In this document: piece after piece, positions 8,676 to 16,116 of the stretch
Layout of the letters: the number at the start of each line of letters is the position of its first letter
Numbering within the stretch: position 1 is the first letter of the stretch
From: Clostridium sp. CAG:768
Lineage (GTDB): Bacteria; Cyanobacteriota; Vampirovibrionia; Gastranaerophilales; Gastranaerophilaceae
DNA: 45,017 nt
Reading direction: 5' to 3'
NCBI GenBank assembly: GCA_000437435.1
Contig: FR899622.1
Span: 151,667-196,683, forward strand
Translations under genes and position numbers: made by a program
Notes under the pieces: model-generated
The model's input: the letters and a program-made list of their open reading frames with translations, nothing else
Told to the model about the DNA's origin: nothing
Database searches by the model: none

Positions 8676-8704
8676 TTGAATTTTTTCAAAAAAAATTGTA
8701 TAAT
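8676..8704 (+). promoter_or_regulatory. Sigma-70 promoter pointing against the phage operon
   Basis: TTGAAT (8676-8681) and a perfect TATAAT (8699-8704) are spaced exactly 17 bp. No plus-strand gene follows within 9 kb; only the short unit ending in a terminator at 8781 does. Confidence 0.75.
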
Positions 8705-8710
8705 AATCAT

Positions 8711-8781
8711 GCTATTTATATTTCGGCTAGTGTAAATCTTAACAGGAGGGGAAAATGAATTTTAAACTTCCTGTTTTTTTT
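8711..8781 (+). ncRNA. Candidate small RNA of about 70 nt, with an embedded 13-codon ORF
   Basis: A transcript from the promoter at 8676-8704 would start near 8711 and stop at the T tract 8774-8781. It contains a strong Shine-Dalgarno (AGGAGGGG, 8744-8751) and an ATG at 8755 opening a 13-codon frame that closes at 8796, that is after the terminator, so the peptide would mostly be made only on read-through. The RNA is antisense to the minus-strand phage message between adaptor and terminase small subunit. A small RNA, an antisense regulator or a leader peptide are all possible; no family is recognised. Confidence 0.5.
8741..8781 (+). terminator. Rho-independent terminator of the small RNA
   Basis: AACAGGA (8741-8747) pairs with TCCTGTT (8769-8775) and is followed by a run of T to 8781. 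An inner AAAA/TTTT pairing (8752-8755 with 8760-8763) is also possible. On the other strand no T tract follows, so it acts only on the plus strand. Confidence 0.65.
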
Positions 8782-8813
8782 GTGCAAAAAAACTAACCCA
8801 AATTACATAATAA

Positions 8814-9452
8814 CTATCTTCTATGCAATCTTACAGATGGCTCTTCATCCATACTTGCAGAAATTCTTGAACGCATATTCGCTAATGCATCTTTATACAT
8901 GCTATACCAATAATTGAAACGAACATGCTGAGGATTTCCTTTCAATCTCATACATGCTCCATATACTAACAAAGGTTCTACAAAAGGTTCAGGTATCAAA
9001 GATGAATCCTCTGCTTCTTCCATTTGGAATTTTTCATTGCCTTCTGAATCTTTGGCACAATTTTTCGTATAATACAATATGTCTATATTTTTGTCTTTAT
9101 TAAAAATTGGAAGCAAAATTTTATCATTAAACAAACTATATGTATTTTGAGGTTGAGAGTTAACAAAAAATGCTTCAAAATCTTGAAAGTAATCAAATTT
9201 AACTCCATCTATTACTAATGTTTCAATTCTTCCTTCTACAGTATTATCAATTTCGCCTGTATTTTTAGGAAGGCTTAATTCTGTTTTTCTCAATAAAAAA
9301 GCCCATCTGCCAAAACCACAAATTTCAGAATTTAAAACATTAATAATATTTTTCAACTTTTTATGGTCATTTTTAGTTAATTCAGAAAAAGCATTCACCT
9401 GTTTATAATTTAATTCAACAAGACATTTATTTATCAGTTCTAAATAATTCAT
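8814..9452 (-). CDS. Head-tail connector/adaptor protein (P22 gp4-like or T7 gp11-like)
   Basis: The 212-aa protein begins with MNYLELINKCLVELNYK and an N-terminal helical bundle, has a central beta region, and ends with the helix LLVYGACMRLKGNPQHVRF followed by WYSMYKDALANMRSR. This layout is that of podovirus adaptor or tail tubular A proteins, which bind below the portal ring and close the head after packaging. The neighbours (scaffold before it, TerS after it) fit. The C terminus is basic and flexible. Assignment is by pattern, not by a firm motif; another neck protein is possible. Confidence 0.55.
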   Translation of the reverse strand: MNYLELINKCLVELNYKQVNAFSELTKNDHKKLKNIINVLNSEICGFGRWAFLLRKTELSLPKNTGEIDNTVEGRIETLVIDGVKFDYFQDFEAFFVNSQPQNTYSLFNDKILLPIFNKDKNIDILYYTKNCAKDSEGNEKFQMEEAEDSSLIPEPFVEPLLVYGACMRLKGNPQHVRFNYWYSMYKDALANMRSRISASMDEEPSVRLHRR

Positions 9453-9476
9453 ACATTTCCTTTCTTAATCTTCAAG

Positions 9477-9507
9477 AAAAAACAGTCTTAAAAAAAGACT
9501 GTTTTTT
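9477..9507. terminator. Hairpin terminator after the scaffold gene
   Basis: AAAAAACAGTCTT (9477-9489) and its complement (9495-9507) form a 13-bp stem with A and T tracts on both sides, so it can work in both directions. It lies just past the stop of the scaffold gene and before the adaptor gene. Confidence 0.85.
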
Positions 9508-9530
9508 CCACAAAGATTTTTTGAATATTG

Positions 9531-10184
9531 CTATTTTATAAGACCTTTTCTTAATTGATCCATAATCGCACTTTCGTACTTAGCAAATTCCGCACCACTC
9601 ATTTTGCCGATTTGTTCACGAGTGAAAACCAGATTCTTTACACCGTCAGATCCTGAATTTTGAGCATTAGCTCTCAATCTCTGTTTTGCGGTTTCATTTT
9701 CGCTATTTAATGTTTTTTCGTGTTGTAATTCTCTCAAATATTTCTCAATCGCAGTTTTTTCAATTTTTTCTACCAAAGCTGAAATTTTTGAGAGTTCATC
9801 CTGATCTAAAGCGATATTCGAATTTCTTAGGTAATCATAGACATCAATTCTACCATCTTGATTAAAGAAATCAGGAGTCATAGCATTTGCCTGTAATTGA
9901 GTTTGTTGTTGAGCAACTGGCTGTTGTTGCGCACCTTGAGGAGTTTGACCTTGTTGACATAATGTATACTTTTCAAACGCCTTTTGTGTAACATAATTCA
10001 TTAAATTTTGTCCTTGTTCTTGGGTCATAACCCCTGATTGCACAAGATTTTTAATAGTTTTTAAATCATTCACAGCCATTTGTTTTACAGATTCTGCATC
10101 ACTATTGACAGGTTGTTGAACACCTGATACCGCTTGTTGATTACCGGCATAGGATGAAAGATTTTGTATATTTTGTTCATTCAT
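9531..10184 (-). CDS. Phage scaffolding protein
   Basis: Scaffolding proteins template assembly of the coat shell and leave before or during packaging. The 217-aa product is polar, Gln-rich (residues about 75-100 are nearly all Q, P, A and T) and helical in the second half, with no membrane segment. The C terminus FTREQIGKMSGAEFAKYESA followed by IMDQLRKGLIK is a typical scaffold tail, where a helix-turn-helix with basic residues binds coat. It is next to coat, with a small holin-like gene between. It has its own terminator at 9477-9507. Position downstream of coat is the reverse of the usual order. Confidence 0.7.
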   Translation of the reverse strand: MNEQNIQNLSSYAGNQQAVSGVQQPVNSDAESVKQMAVNDLKTIKNLVQSGVMTQEQGQNLMNYVTQKAFEKYTLCQQGQTPQGAQQQPVAQQQTQLQANAMTPDFFNQDGRIDVYDYLRNSNIALDQDELSKISALVEKIEKTAIEKYLRELQHEKTLNSENETAKQRLRANAQNSGSDGVKNLVFTREQIGKMSGAEFAKYESAIMDQLRKGLIK

Positions 10185-10186
10185 AA

Positions 10187-10423
10187 TTAAAGTACCTCAT
10201 TTTTCATATATTCAACCGCTAATTCTATTGCATCATCAATAAAAGAGGATAATAACAATGAAATAATCGGTTTAAAAAGAGCAGGAACAGGAATTTTTTC
10301 AACAATATATTTTATTGCCATTTCTTTTTTCTGCTGACCTTTATTACTTCCTAGTGCTTCTTCTGCCTTAACTACAGCAGTTTTAGCAAGCTCTTTTATT
10401 TTTTCTTTTAAGTTATCAAACAT
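10187..10423 (-). CDS. Holin-like small protein
   Basis: I use the ATG at 10421-10423 (MFDNLKEKIKELAKTAV), preceded by a GAGG site, rather than the longer frame, whose first codons overlap a 13-bp hairpin. The 78-aa protein has an amphipathic N-terminal helix and one hydrophobic segment near residues 47-62 (ALFKPIISLLLSSFIDDAI), ending in AVEYMKNEVL. This resembles phage holins of the LL-H type, which time lysis by opening the inner membrane. It is placed between coat and scaffold, an unusual spot for a holin, so a minor capsid role cannot be excluded. Confidence 0.45.
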   Translation of the reverse strand: MFDNLKEKIKELAKTAVVKAEEALGSNKGQQKKEMAIKYIVEKIPVPALFKPIISLLLSSFIDDAIELAVEYMKNEVL

Positions 10424-10444
10424 AATTGACCTCGTTATTTTTAA

Positions 10445-10484
10445 ATAATGCATCTTCACATATAATTTTTAGAAGATGCATTAT
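10445..10484. terminator. 13-bp perfect hairpin between coat and holin-like genes
   Basis: ATAATGCATCTTC (10445-10457) pairs perfectly with 10472-10484 across a 14-nt loop. It follows the coat gene on the minus strand. The downstream T content is modest, so it may be an attenuator that keeps coat mRNA in excess over downstream genes, or an mRNA-stabilising 3' hairpin. Confidence 0.55.
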
Positions 10485-10500
10485 GGGGTATGGATAAATT

Positions 10501-11355
10501 TTATGCTGCAGCAGCTGTTACAACCATTTTTGCAAGAGCTTTTGGTTGTACAACTTTTGCGCCATACAAATAAAGACCTCTTACTAAATCAGAGAAACTG
10601 TCTTTATCTCTCAAGCTTTCAATTTTTGATAATTGAGAAGCAAAAGTAATAGCTTCATTTGTACCTGCTAATACATAATATTTACCGCCAACATCTCCTA
10701 AATTTGTGCTTACTAAAACATCCATGCCAGCGATTCTACCAATTGCACCTTCTCTTAAAGTTTCATCTGCAACATTATGAGCACCAATAAATTCAGAACT
10801 TTGTAATAAATAAGATTCAATTGTAGGATTAATTACAACCCAAGGTCTTACACCTGTTGTAACAGCATTTGAATTTTTTAGACATAGCGCTAATTCTACA
10901 AATTTTGAATAAATAGTAGATTTATCAAGAGTTACTGCAGCTTCTTCAGATCCAACAACATTTTTTGTATCAACTTCTGTATGCAATGATAAAATATAAG
11001 CGTCTTGAACTTCTTCAATAGCTTTTTTAGCATTTTTTAAATGAGCTTCCATAATATCAGTATTAGCTTGAACTTGAGCGACATCATTTATTTTAAAAGC
11101 AAAGAATTTTTTCTGATCGATAACTAAATCCTGAGATGTTGGTTCTAATTCATCATAAGTAATATTAGATGTACTCAATGTTGAAATCGCAACGTCTGCA
11201 GGAGTAATAATTTTTACTTTATCACCTTGATTTTTAATTTCACCTTCCCAATTTCTGTTAACACATTGGAGCATTACGCATTCTTTTGAAAGCATATAGT
11301 TAAGCTTTTGGCTCCAAATTTCAGGGATAAATGCAGAATAAGCATTGTCAGTCAT
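10501..11355 (-). CDS. Major capsid protein (HK97 fold, P22 coat-like)
   Basis: The coat protein builds the icosahedral head. The 284-aa product starts MTDNAYSAFIPEIWSQKLN and has WEGEIKNQGDKVKIITPADV, VRPWVVINPTIESYLLQS, and IGRIAGMDVLVSTNLGDV, the usual order of N-arm, E-loop, P-domain and A-domain elements in P22-like coats. The ends are intact and there is no maturation protease gene nearby, in line with P22-like heads that use a removable scaffold. The Shine-Dalgarno AAAGGAAA is strong, and the following hairpin (10445-10484) may raise its relative expression. Confidence 0.85.
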   Translation of the reverse strand: MTDNAYSAFIPEIWSQKLNYMLSKECVMLQCVNRNWEGEIKNQGDKVKIITPADVAISTLSTSNITYDELEPTSQDLVIDQKKFFAFKINDVAQVQANTDIMEAHLKNAKKAIEEVQDAYILSLHTEVDTKNVVGSEEAAVTLDKSTIYSKFVELALCLKNSNAVTTGVRPWVVINPTIESYLLQSSEFIGAHNVADETLREGAIGRIAGMDVLVSTNLGDVGGKYYVLAGTNEAITFASQLSKIESLRDKDSFSDLVRGLYLYGAKVVQPKALAKMVVTAAAA

Positions 11356-11423
11356 TTTGTTGTTTCCTTTCTTTTCTAACTACAAATAAAAAATATGAGT
11401 GGTGTTATTTTAAAAACTTTAAA

Positions 11424-12932
11424 TTATTCATCATCATAAATTTCTCTAAATTGCAAACCGATAATAGCGCAAGACTGTGTTGAATCTTGCCCCATAACAC
11501 ATAATTGAACTGCATAATTCGACTCAGATATTTCAGCCTTCTCCATAGTATCTTTATTTACAGACCATACAGGAACACTGGCATCATCTGGAGTCCAATG
11601 ACAAGGTAAATCATCAGATGTTTCATCATCTGCCCAGATTAGATGATCTTGATGCACGGAATAAATTTTTTCAATATCATCTGAATATTCACTGTCATAA
11701 TCTTTATATACAGAAAAATTAAAGTTATTATCATATTCTGTATCCAATAAAAAATAAAATTCATCAATCATTTTTCTGTGATGAGCATTTGACAAAGCCA
11801 AAAATGGAGATTTCCACATAAAATTTATTGTATCGCCATTAAAAGTCGTTCCAAAATCTTCTTTATAAATATTACCGTCTTTATCTGCTGTATATATAGC
11901 ATTATTATAAATACAAGCAGTAACAATATTTTGAGGAACAATCCTTTTGTACCAAGCTTTATTAACATAATCATTAATCCATATAGTATGAAAATAAGCA
12001 TCATCTGCATAAGGGAAGAAAAACCACATTTGACTTCTTGATTCATAATGTAAACATATTGTATTTTCTAGCTTCCCAAAAGATGAAAATTCCTGTTTAA
12101 TTTTCTGAGAAATCTCGCTTCCTAACTGGATTTGATTTAACTCACCAACCTGCTCCAATGCAAAAATTCCATTACTTAAAAAATACTGCTTATTTTCAAC
12201 ATTGACAATTGAATTAGCTCCAAATGCTCCTTTATTTGCAAATAGTGTAATTGCAAAATCATCAGGACTTGTTCCACTTAACAGATAAACACTATCATCT
12301 TTATATACTGCCAAATAGTCTTTGTATGGTTTTAATGCAGTAATTGAGCCTGTATCTGTATGAAATTCATTAATATAACCTGCATCATCGGATGTTGTGA
12401 AATCATTATAAGTTCCTAATGCAGAATAATAAATAGTAGCATCTTTAGCAACCCAAACTCTCCCCTTATAAACTGCCATAGAAGCACCCATAACGGTATT
12501 ATCAGATAAATCTTTTAACTCACATTCTACAACATCATAATTTTCATTATTTTTTATATAAAATAATCCATCAGCCTCTGTATTAATCAAAATACCATTC
12601 AGGAAATTTAAAAATACAGGTTTAACTCCAGATAAAGTTTTATCTACTAATATTTTTTTAGAATGAACTTCATCATAAACATATATCTTACCTGATATAG
12701 TTGTAATAACTAACTTATTCACATCATAAGCAGAAATTTCAGACAGTCCTGTAATTTCCTCCCCTATTTCTAAAAATAAAGAATTGCCCTTTTGTTTGAC
12801 AATTCCTCTATTTTGTAATATCTCAACATTTTCGGCATCTGCCCAATAAATCTTTTTGGTATCAATACCCAATTCAGTCTTTGTTAAAGCTTGATTTATC
12901 CCTCCAGATAAATTGTAATAAGCAACTTCCAT
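11424..12932 (-). CDS. Tail-base/stabilisation protein, P22 gp10-like
   Basis: The start is taken at the ATG 12930-12932 (MEVAYYNLSGGINQALTKTE), which has AAAGGAG at proper spacing; ten upstream codons in the same frame lack one. The 502-aa protein is almost wholly beta, with repeated short strands such as ITTISGKIYVYDEV, FLNGILINTEADGLFYI, YKGRVWVAKDATIYYSA and YNNAIYTADKDGNIYKED. This looks like a beta-propeller, the fold of podovirus tail stabilisation proteins that bind below the adaptor and plug the head. The gene lies 5 nt after the endolysin stop. A tail fibre or spike is not seen in the window. Confidence 0.65.
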   Translation of the reverse strand: MEVAYYNLSGGINQALTKTELGIDTKKIYWADAENVEILQNRGIVKQKGNSLFLEIGEEITGLSEISAYDVNKLVITTISGKIYVYDEVHSKKILVDKTLSGVKPVFLNFLNGILINTEADGLFYIKNNENYDVVECELKDLSDNTVMGASMAVYKGRVWVAKDATIYYSALGTYNDFTTSDDAGYINEFHTDTGSITALKPYKDYLAVYKDDSVYLLSGTSPDDFAITLFANKGAFGANSIVNVENKQYFLSNGIFALEQVGELNQIQLGSEISQKIKQEFSSFGKLENTICLHYESRSQMWFFFPYADDAYFHTIWINDYVNKAWYKRIVPQNIVTACIYNNAIYTADKDGNIYKEDFGTTFNGDTINFMWKSPFLALSNAHHRKMIDEFYFLLDTEYDNNFNFSVYKDYDSEYSDDIEKIYSVHQDHLIWADDETSDDLPCHWTPDDASVPVWSVNKDTMEKAEISESNYAVQLCVMGQDSTQSCAIIGLQFREIYDDE

Positions 12933-12937
12933 ATAAA

Positions 12938-13429
12938 TTACACTCCTTTTAATTTGTACCATTTAACTTTTGAGCGAATAAAACTTCCTACCTCATTTTT
13001 TTCAACCCAACTGTAAGGAGGCAAATAAATAATATCAATTTTACCTGCTGAGGTTGTTTTAGGATTTTTTACCCCAAATTCGTAATGAGTTAAAACTGAT
13101 TGAGGAGTAACCTCCAGATTATACTTCTTGACAAGGCTCGCACAAAATTCCATGTTTTTTTCAAATTGCTTCTTTAAAATAGGGTATTTACCAACTGATA
13201 ATTTATTTATAAAACCAGCCATCCCACAAATTGCAACACCAATTGATCCTGTATTACCACCACCAGTGTGAGCTGCATATTTCCCTAATTTACAAATTTC
13301 ATTATCTTCTGGTCTAAATTTCCCATTATGAATAATTCCATCCTTATCTATCAGAAAATGATAATGTTCCTTTTCATATTCAGTCGGATAATACCTTCCT
13401 GCAGTCCAATGTATAATTATTCTTTTCAT
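12938..13429 (-). CDS. Endolysin: N-acetylmuramoyl-L-alanine amidase (Amidase_2)
   Basis: This enzyme cleaves the bond between muramic acid and the first L-Ala of peptidoglycan to release virions. The 163-aa single-domain protein has zinc ligands H7 (IIIHWTAGRYY) and H115 (VLTHYEFG), with the third ligand expected at D132 in the TSAGKIDI segment, where K130 is the usual transition-state lysine. The central strand is GNTGSIGVAICGMAG. No signal peptide is present, so a holin is needed. The ATG lies 50 nt inside the upstream HTH gene and has an AGAGG site, so the overlap is genuine. Length is close to T7 lysozyme. Confidence 0.87.
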   Translation of the reverse strand: MKRIIIHWTAGRYYPTEYEKEHYHFLIDKDGIIHNGKFRPEDNEICKLGKYAAHTGGGNTGSIGVAICGMAGFINKLSVGKYPILKKQFEKNMEFCASLVKKYNLEVTPQSVLTHYEFGVKNPKTTSAGKIDIIYLPPYSWVEKNEVGSFIRSKVKWYKLKGV

Positions 13430-13634
13430 AAATGTCCTCTAACCAATCTTTATTCATAAGTTTATAAATCATGGCTGCATGAGTTCTATTCTGAGCATTC
13501 AATTTCAAAACAATTTTATCTATATGATTTCGGACTGTACCATATGCTATTTTTAATTCGACTCCGATTTCTTTATCAGAATACCCCAGTGCAACCAAAG
13601 TTAGTACTTTAAGTTCCTTTGGAGATAGTGCCAT
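13380..13634 (-). CDS. LuxR/GerE-type helix-turn-helix protein
   Basis: The 84-aa protein is a stand-alone LuxR-type DNA-binding domain: LSPKELKVLTLVALGYSDKE with IGVELKIAYGTVRNHIDKI and VLKLNAQNRTHAAMIY. These are the four helices of the GerE fold, with the recognition helix at about residues 30-45. No sensor or receiver domain is attached. It is the first gene of the phage late block and overlaps the endolysin by 50 nt, so it is a good candidate for the regulator that turns the block on. AGG lies 5 nt before the ATG. A terminator at 13715-13741 separates it from the gene upstream. Confidence 0.8.
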   Translation of the reverse strand: MALSPKELKVLTLVALGYSDKEIGVELKIAYGTVRNHIDKIVLKLNAQNRTHAAMIYKLMNKDWLEDIYEKNNYTLDCRKVLSD

Positions 13635-13714
13635 TTTTCCTAATTCCCTCTATTATTAATTTTACAGTTAGCATACTAAAAAATATAAAAATTCTATTCA
13701 TAATATTTCCGCTC

Positions 13715-13741
13715 AAAAAAAATAGGGCGGGTAATCCGCCC
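13715..13741 (-). terminator. Rho-independent terminator before the phage late block
   Basis: The minus strand reads GGGCGG, five loop bases, CCGCCC and then TATTTTTTTT. This is a strong terminator for the gene at 13758-14180 and insulates the HTH-endolysin block downstream. Confidence 0.88.
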
Positions 13742-13757
13742 AGAGAGTAAGATAATT

Positions 13758-14180
13758 TTAAGGATTGATTTTTAAATCTTTATTTTCTGCCAAGCCAATT
13801 TTTAATGATTTTAAATTGGAATAGCACCTTTTTTTTACACCAAACTCGTTATAATTAAGATAAAATCTTCCACAATTCATCTTATTGTATTTTAGTGGGC
13901 GAACTTCATATAAAATAAAACTTTTTAATTTTTCAAAAAAATCTTTAGCTTTTTTATTAACTTTCCTGACAACAGATATATTATCATCTTTATCAACTCT
14001 TGTAAGCTGAACGACTGTATGCCCACAAACTGGACACTTGGAAAGATAATCGAGTTCGCAAATTATAAACTGCTCTTTAGGCGCAAGTCGATAAGACCTT
14101 GTCTTATGCAAGGCGCCGCAACAGTGAATATATCCCATATTACTATCCCCTAACCCAATATAGTAAACGATTTTTGCCAT
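13758..14180 (-). CDS. Zinc-ribbon-like protein of unknown function
   Basis: I do not recognise the family. The 140-aa protein has cysteine pairs that can bind zinc: HCCGALHK near residues 19-26 and CPVCGH near 49-54, with C42 between them. The second half is basic and contains LKSFILYEVRPLKYNKMNCG and KKRCYSNLKSLKIG. There is no Shine-Dalgarno of note before the ATG; a TATACT -10-like element lies about 45 nt upstream. It ends in a strong terminator. It may be the outermost gene of the phage cluster or a host gene. Another small protein in this window (44510-44893) also has CCG and CxxCG pairs, without clear overall similarity. Confidence 0.6.
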   Translation of the reverse strand: MAKIVYYIGLGDSNMGYIHCCGALHKTRSYRLAPKEQFIICELDYLSKCPVCGHTVVQLTRVDKDDNISVVRKVNKKAKDFFEKLKSFILYEVRPLKYNKMNCGRFYLNYNEFGVKKRCYSNLKSLKIGLAENKDLKINP

Positions 14181-14288
14181 CTTCAGGGCGTGAACCTTAA
14201 CTACATTTTCAGTATAACCTATATTGAAAATTTGAAAAGTCCACGATTCTATATTGATGGGAACATGTCCATGTTTTCATGGATTTAA

Positions 14289-15359
14289 TTATTTAACACA
14301 AAGCTCACAACACATTTGACAAGCACCAAAAACTTTCGCAGCTTTCAAATTTTTTCTGAAACATCGGTAATGAGGTAAATTAAAAACATCTTTAATTTTC
14401 ATCTCTTTAACATTACCTATTTTCTGAGATAAACAAGGATAAACATCTCCAGCTGGAGTTATCATCATATTTGAATATGGATACATACAAGGTTTGTATA
14501 TTTCAGAAACCGGTTTATCAGCAGGAGTATTAAAGAATTCTTCGATTTTTCCAAGAGGATCCTTTGCATACTCAAACTTCGGAGAAAATCTTATTTTAAC
14601 TTTTGACTTTTTACTTAAAGATTCAAGTTCTTTATAAACTTCCTTAAAATGCTCCATATCAAAATATTTTTCAATAGGATAATTAGCATTAAACTCAGGT
14701 ACAAAACTATCAAAAAGAACTGAATTTTGTTTTAAATTGTTATTTCTTAAAAACGAAATTGATAAAAAGTTAAAATTCTTTTCATCACACATTTTATATA
14801 ATTTGACTAAATCATCAAGATTATTTTCCAGTACAATTGTTTTAATATCAATCATAGGACGTTTTTTACGGGAATTCATATTATCAAAATTGTTCATAAT
14901 TTTATCCCAAATTCCATCTTTTGCCCTATTCAAATCATGATTTTTTCCATATCCGTCTAATGACACTGATAAAAGCATCATTTTACTTTTAATAAAAGCA
15001 TCAATAATTTCATCATTTATTAAAATACCATTAGATACGACATTCAATTTTCCAAATGTCTTTTTAGATGTCTTCATTAAAATATCGACAAAATCTTTTC
15101 TTACTAAAGGCTCTCCTCCAACCAAAGTAACAAAAGAGTACCAAGGGATTTGATCAATAATCTTATACCACTCATCAGTTGTTAATTCATCCTTTACTCT
15201 GTCATTTCCTACATAACAATACGGACAATTCAAATTACAACGGTAAGTCAATTCAAAAAAGTATCTCAATGGCATAGGAGCAAGTCCGCTTCTGTTTTGA
15301 TAAGCTGGCATTGCATATAAGTTTCTTCCAAAATCAAATAAATTAGATAAATTAACCAT
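14289..15359 (-). CDS. Radical SAM enzyme with SPASM-like C-terminal cysteines
   Basis: Radical SAM enzymes use a [4Fe-4S] cluster to cleave S-adenosylmethionine and start radical chemistry. Cluster ligands are C41, C45 and C48 in ELTYRCNLNCPYCYVGN. The SAM-binding GGEP motif is seen in VTLVGGEPLVRKDF, and VSNGILIND and SVSLDGYGKNHD mark later strands of the barrel. The C terminus carries CMYPYSNMMITPAGDVYPCL and then CQMCCELC, which fits a SPASM auxiliary-cluster domain as in peptide-modifying or sugar-modifying maturases. It is the last gene of the fliI-zupT-methyltransferase operon, 20 nt after the methyltransferase. No precursor peptide is evident nearby, so the substrate is unknown. Confidence 0.88.
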   Translation of the reverse strand: MVNLSNLFDFGRNLYAMPAYQNRSGLAPMPLRYFFELTYRCNLNCPYCYVGNDRVKDELTTDEWYKIIDQIPWYSFVTLVGGEPLVRKDFVDILMKTSKKTFGKLNVVSNGILINDEIIDAFIKSKMMLLSVSLDGYGKNHDLNRAKDGIWDKIMNNFDNMNSRKKRPMIDIKTIVLENNLDDLVKLYKMCDEKNFNFLSISFLRNNNLKQNSVLFDSFVPEFNANYPIEKYFDMEHFKEVYKELESLSKKSKVKIRFSPKFEYAKDPLGKIEEFFNTPADKPVSEIYKPCMYPYSNMMITPAGDVYPCLSQKIGNVKEMKIKDVFNLPHYRCFRKNLKAAKVFGACQMCCELCVK

Positions 15360-15379
15360 CGTCTTCCCTTTATTTATAA

Positions 15380-16114
15380 CTAATTTGATTTATTTGGTTC
15401 AATGTATTTTGTTCCTCTATAAATATCTTCAACATTTACATTATACCAATTAAAATCATCAACATCCTTAAATTTCTTACCTAAAAACTCACTATGGCAA
15501 TACAAACCAGGAATTTTGCGACCTCGTAAATATTTCACAGCATATTTTGAAAATTTCGCAATAAGTGGATTTGAAACACCTTTTTCAAGACATTCAATTC
15601 CCATTTCCCTATTAAATAAAACCTCTAATGCATTTTCACTAAACTGAAAATAATGCCAAGGTCTTTCATGAGATGAGTAACTATAATGAGTCTCAACAAA
15701 AATATACCCACCTACTTTTAACAATTTAACTATTTCCTGAGATGCAATCCAAGGCATAGCAAAATGTTCAAAACAAGCAGATGTAAAAATCAAATCAAAT
15801 TTTTCACCATTAAAATAACTTGATAACTTGTGCACATCACCAATAATATCAACATTATTTCCAGAATAAAAATCAAATCCGACATATTCCGCATCAAACA
15901 ATCTTTTTCTCATTGAAGAAACACCGGTCACTTCACGACTTCCAATTTCTAATACTCTCCAATGATTCTTATTTGCTAAGTCAATTAAATAATCCTGCCA
16001 TTTATCATGTGCAATATTTTTTGCCAATGGAACATCGTTACATAAATAAAATTTATCACCTAATATAAAATTATTTAATCTATTTTTTAAACAGTTAAAT
16101 AATTTATTTATCAT
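15380..16114 (-). CDS. Class I SAM-dependent methyltransferase
   Basis: The 244-aa protein has the Rossmann methyltransferase motifs: motif I WRVLEIGSREVTGVSS, acidic strand 2 AEYVGFDFYSGNNVDI, motif III-IV FDLIFTSACFEHFAMPW, and KLLKVGGYIFVETHYSYSS, typical of the Methyltransf_11 group. The C-terminal part after residue 150 is variable and probably binds the substrate, which may be a sugar or a peptide. The ATG follows the zupT stop by 2 nt and its ribosome site (GGAG) lies within the last zupT codons, so translation is coupled. The gene may act with the radical SAM enzyme downstream; that link is inference from the operon. Confidence 0.82.
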   Translation of the reverse strand: MINKLFNCLKNRLNNFILGDKFYLCNDVPLAKNIAHDKWQDYLIDLANKNHWRVLEIGSREVTGVSSMRKRLFDAEYVGFDFYSGNNVDIIGDVHKLSSYFNGEKFDLIFTSACFEHFAMPWIASQEIVKLLKVGGYIFVETHYSYSSHERPWHYFQFSENALEVLFNREMGIECLEKGVSNPLIAKFSKYAVKYLRGRKIPGLYCHSEFLGKKFKDVDDFNWYNVNVEDIYRGTKYIEPNKSN

Positions 16115-16116
16115 AA

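Noticed and set aside
14181..14288. Attachment site at the edge of the phage cluster
   Set aside because: The short repeats (AACATG, CCATG) here have no matching copy that I can see near 1454-3342, and no tRNA gene is at either edge.
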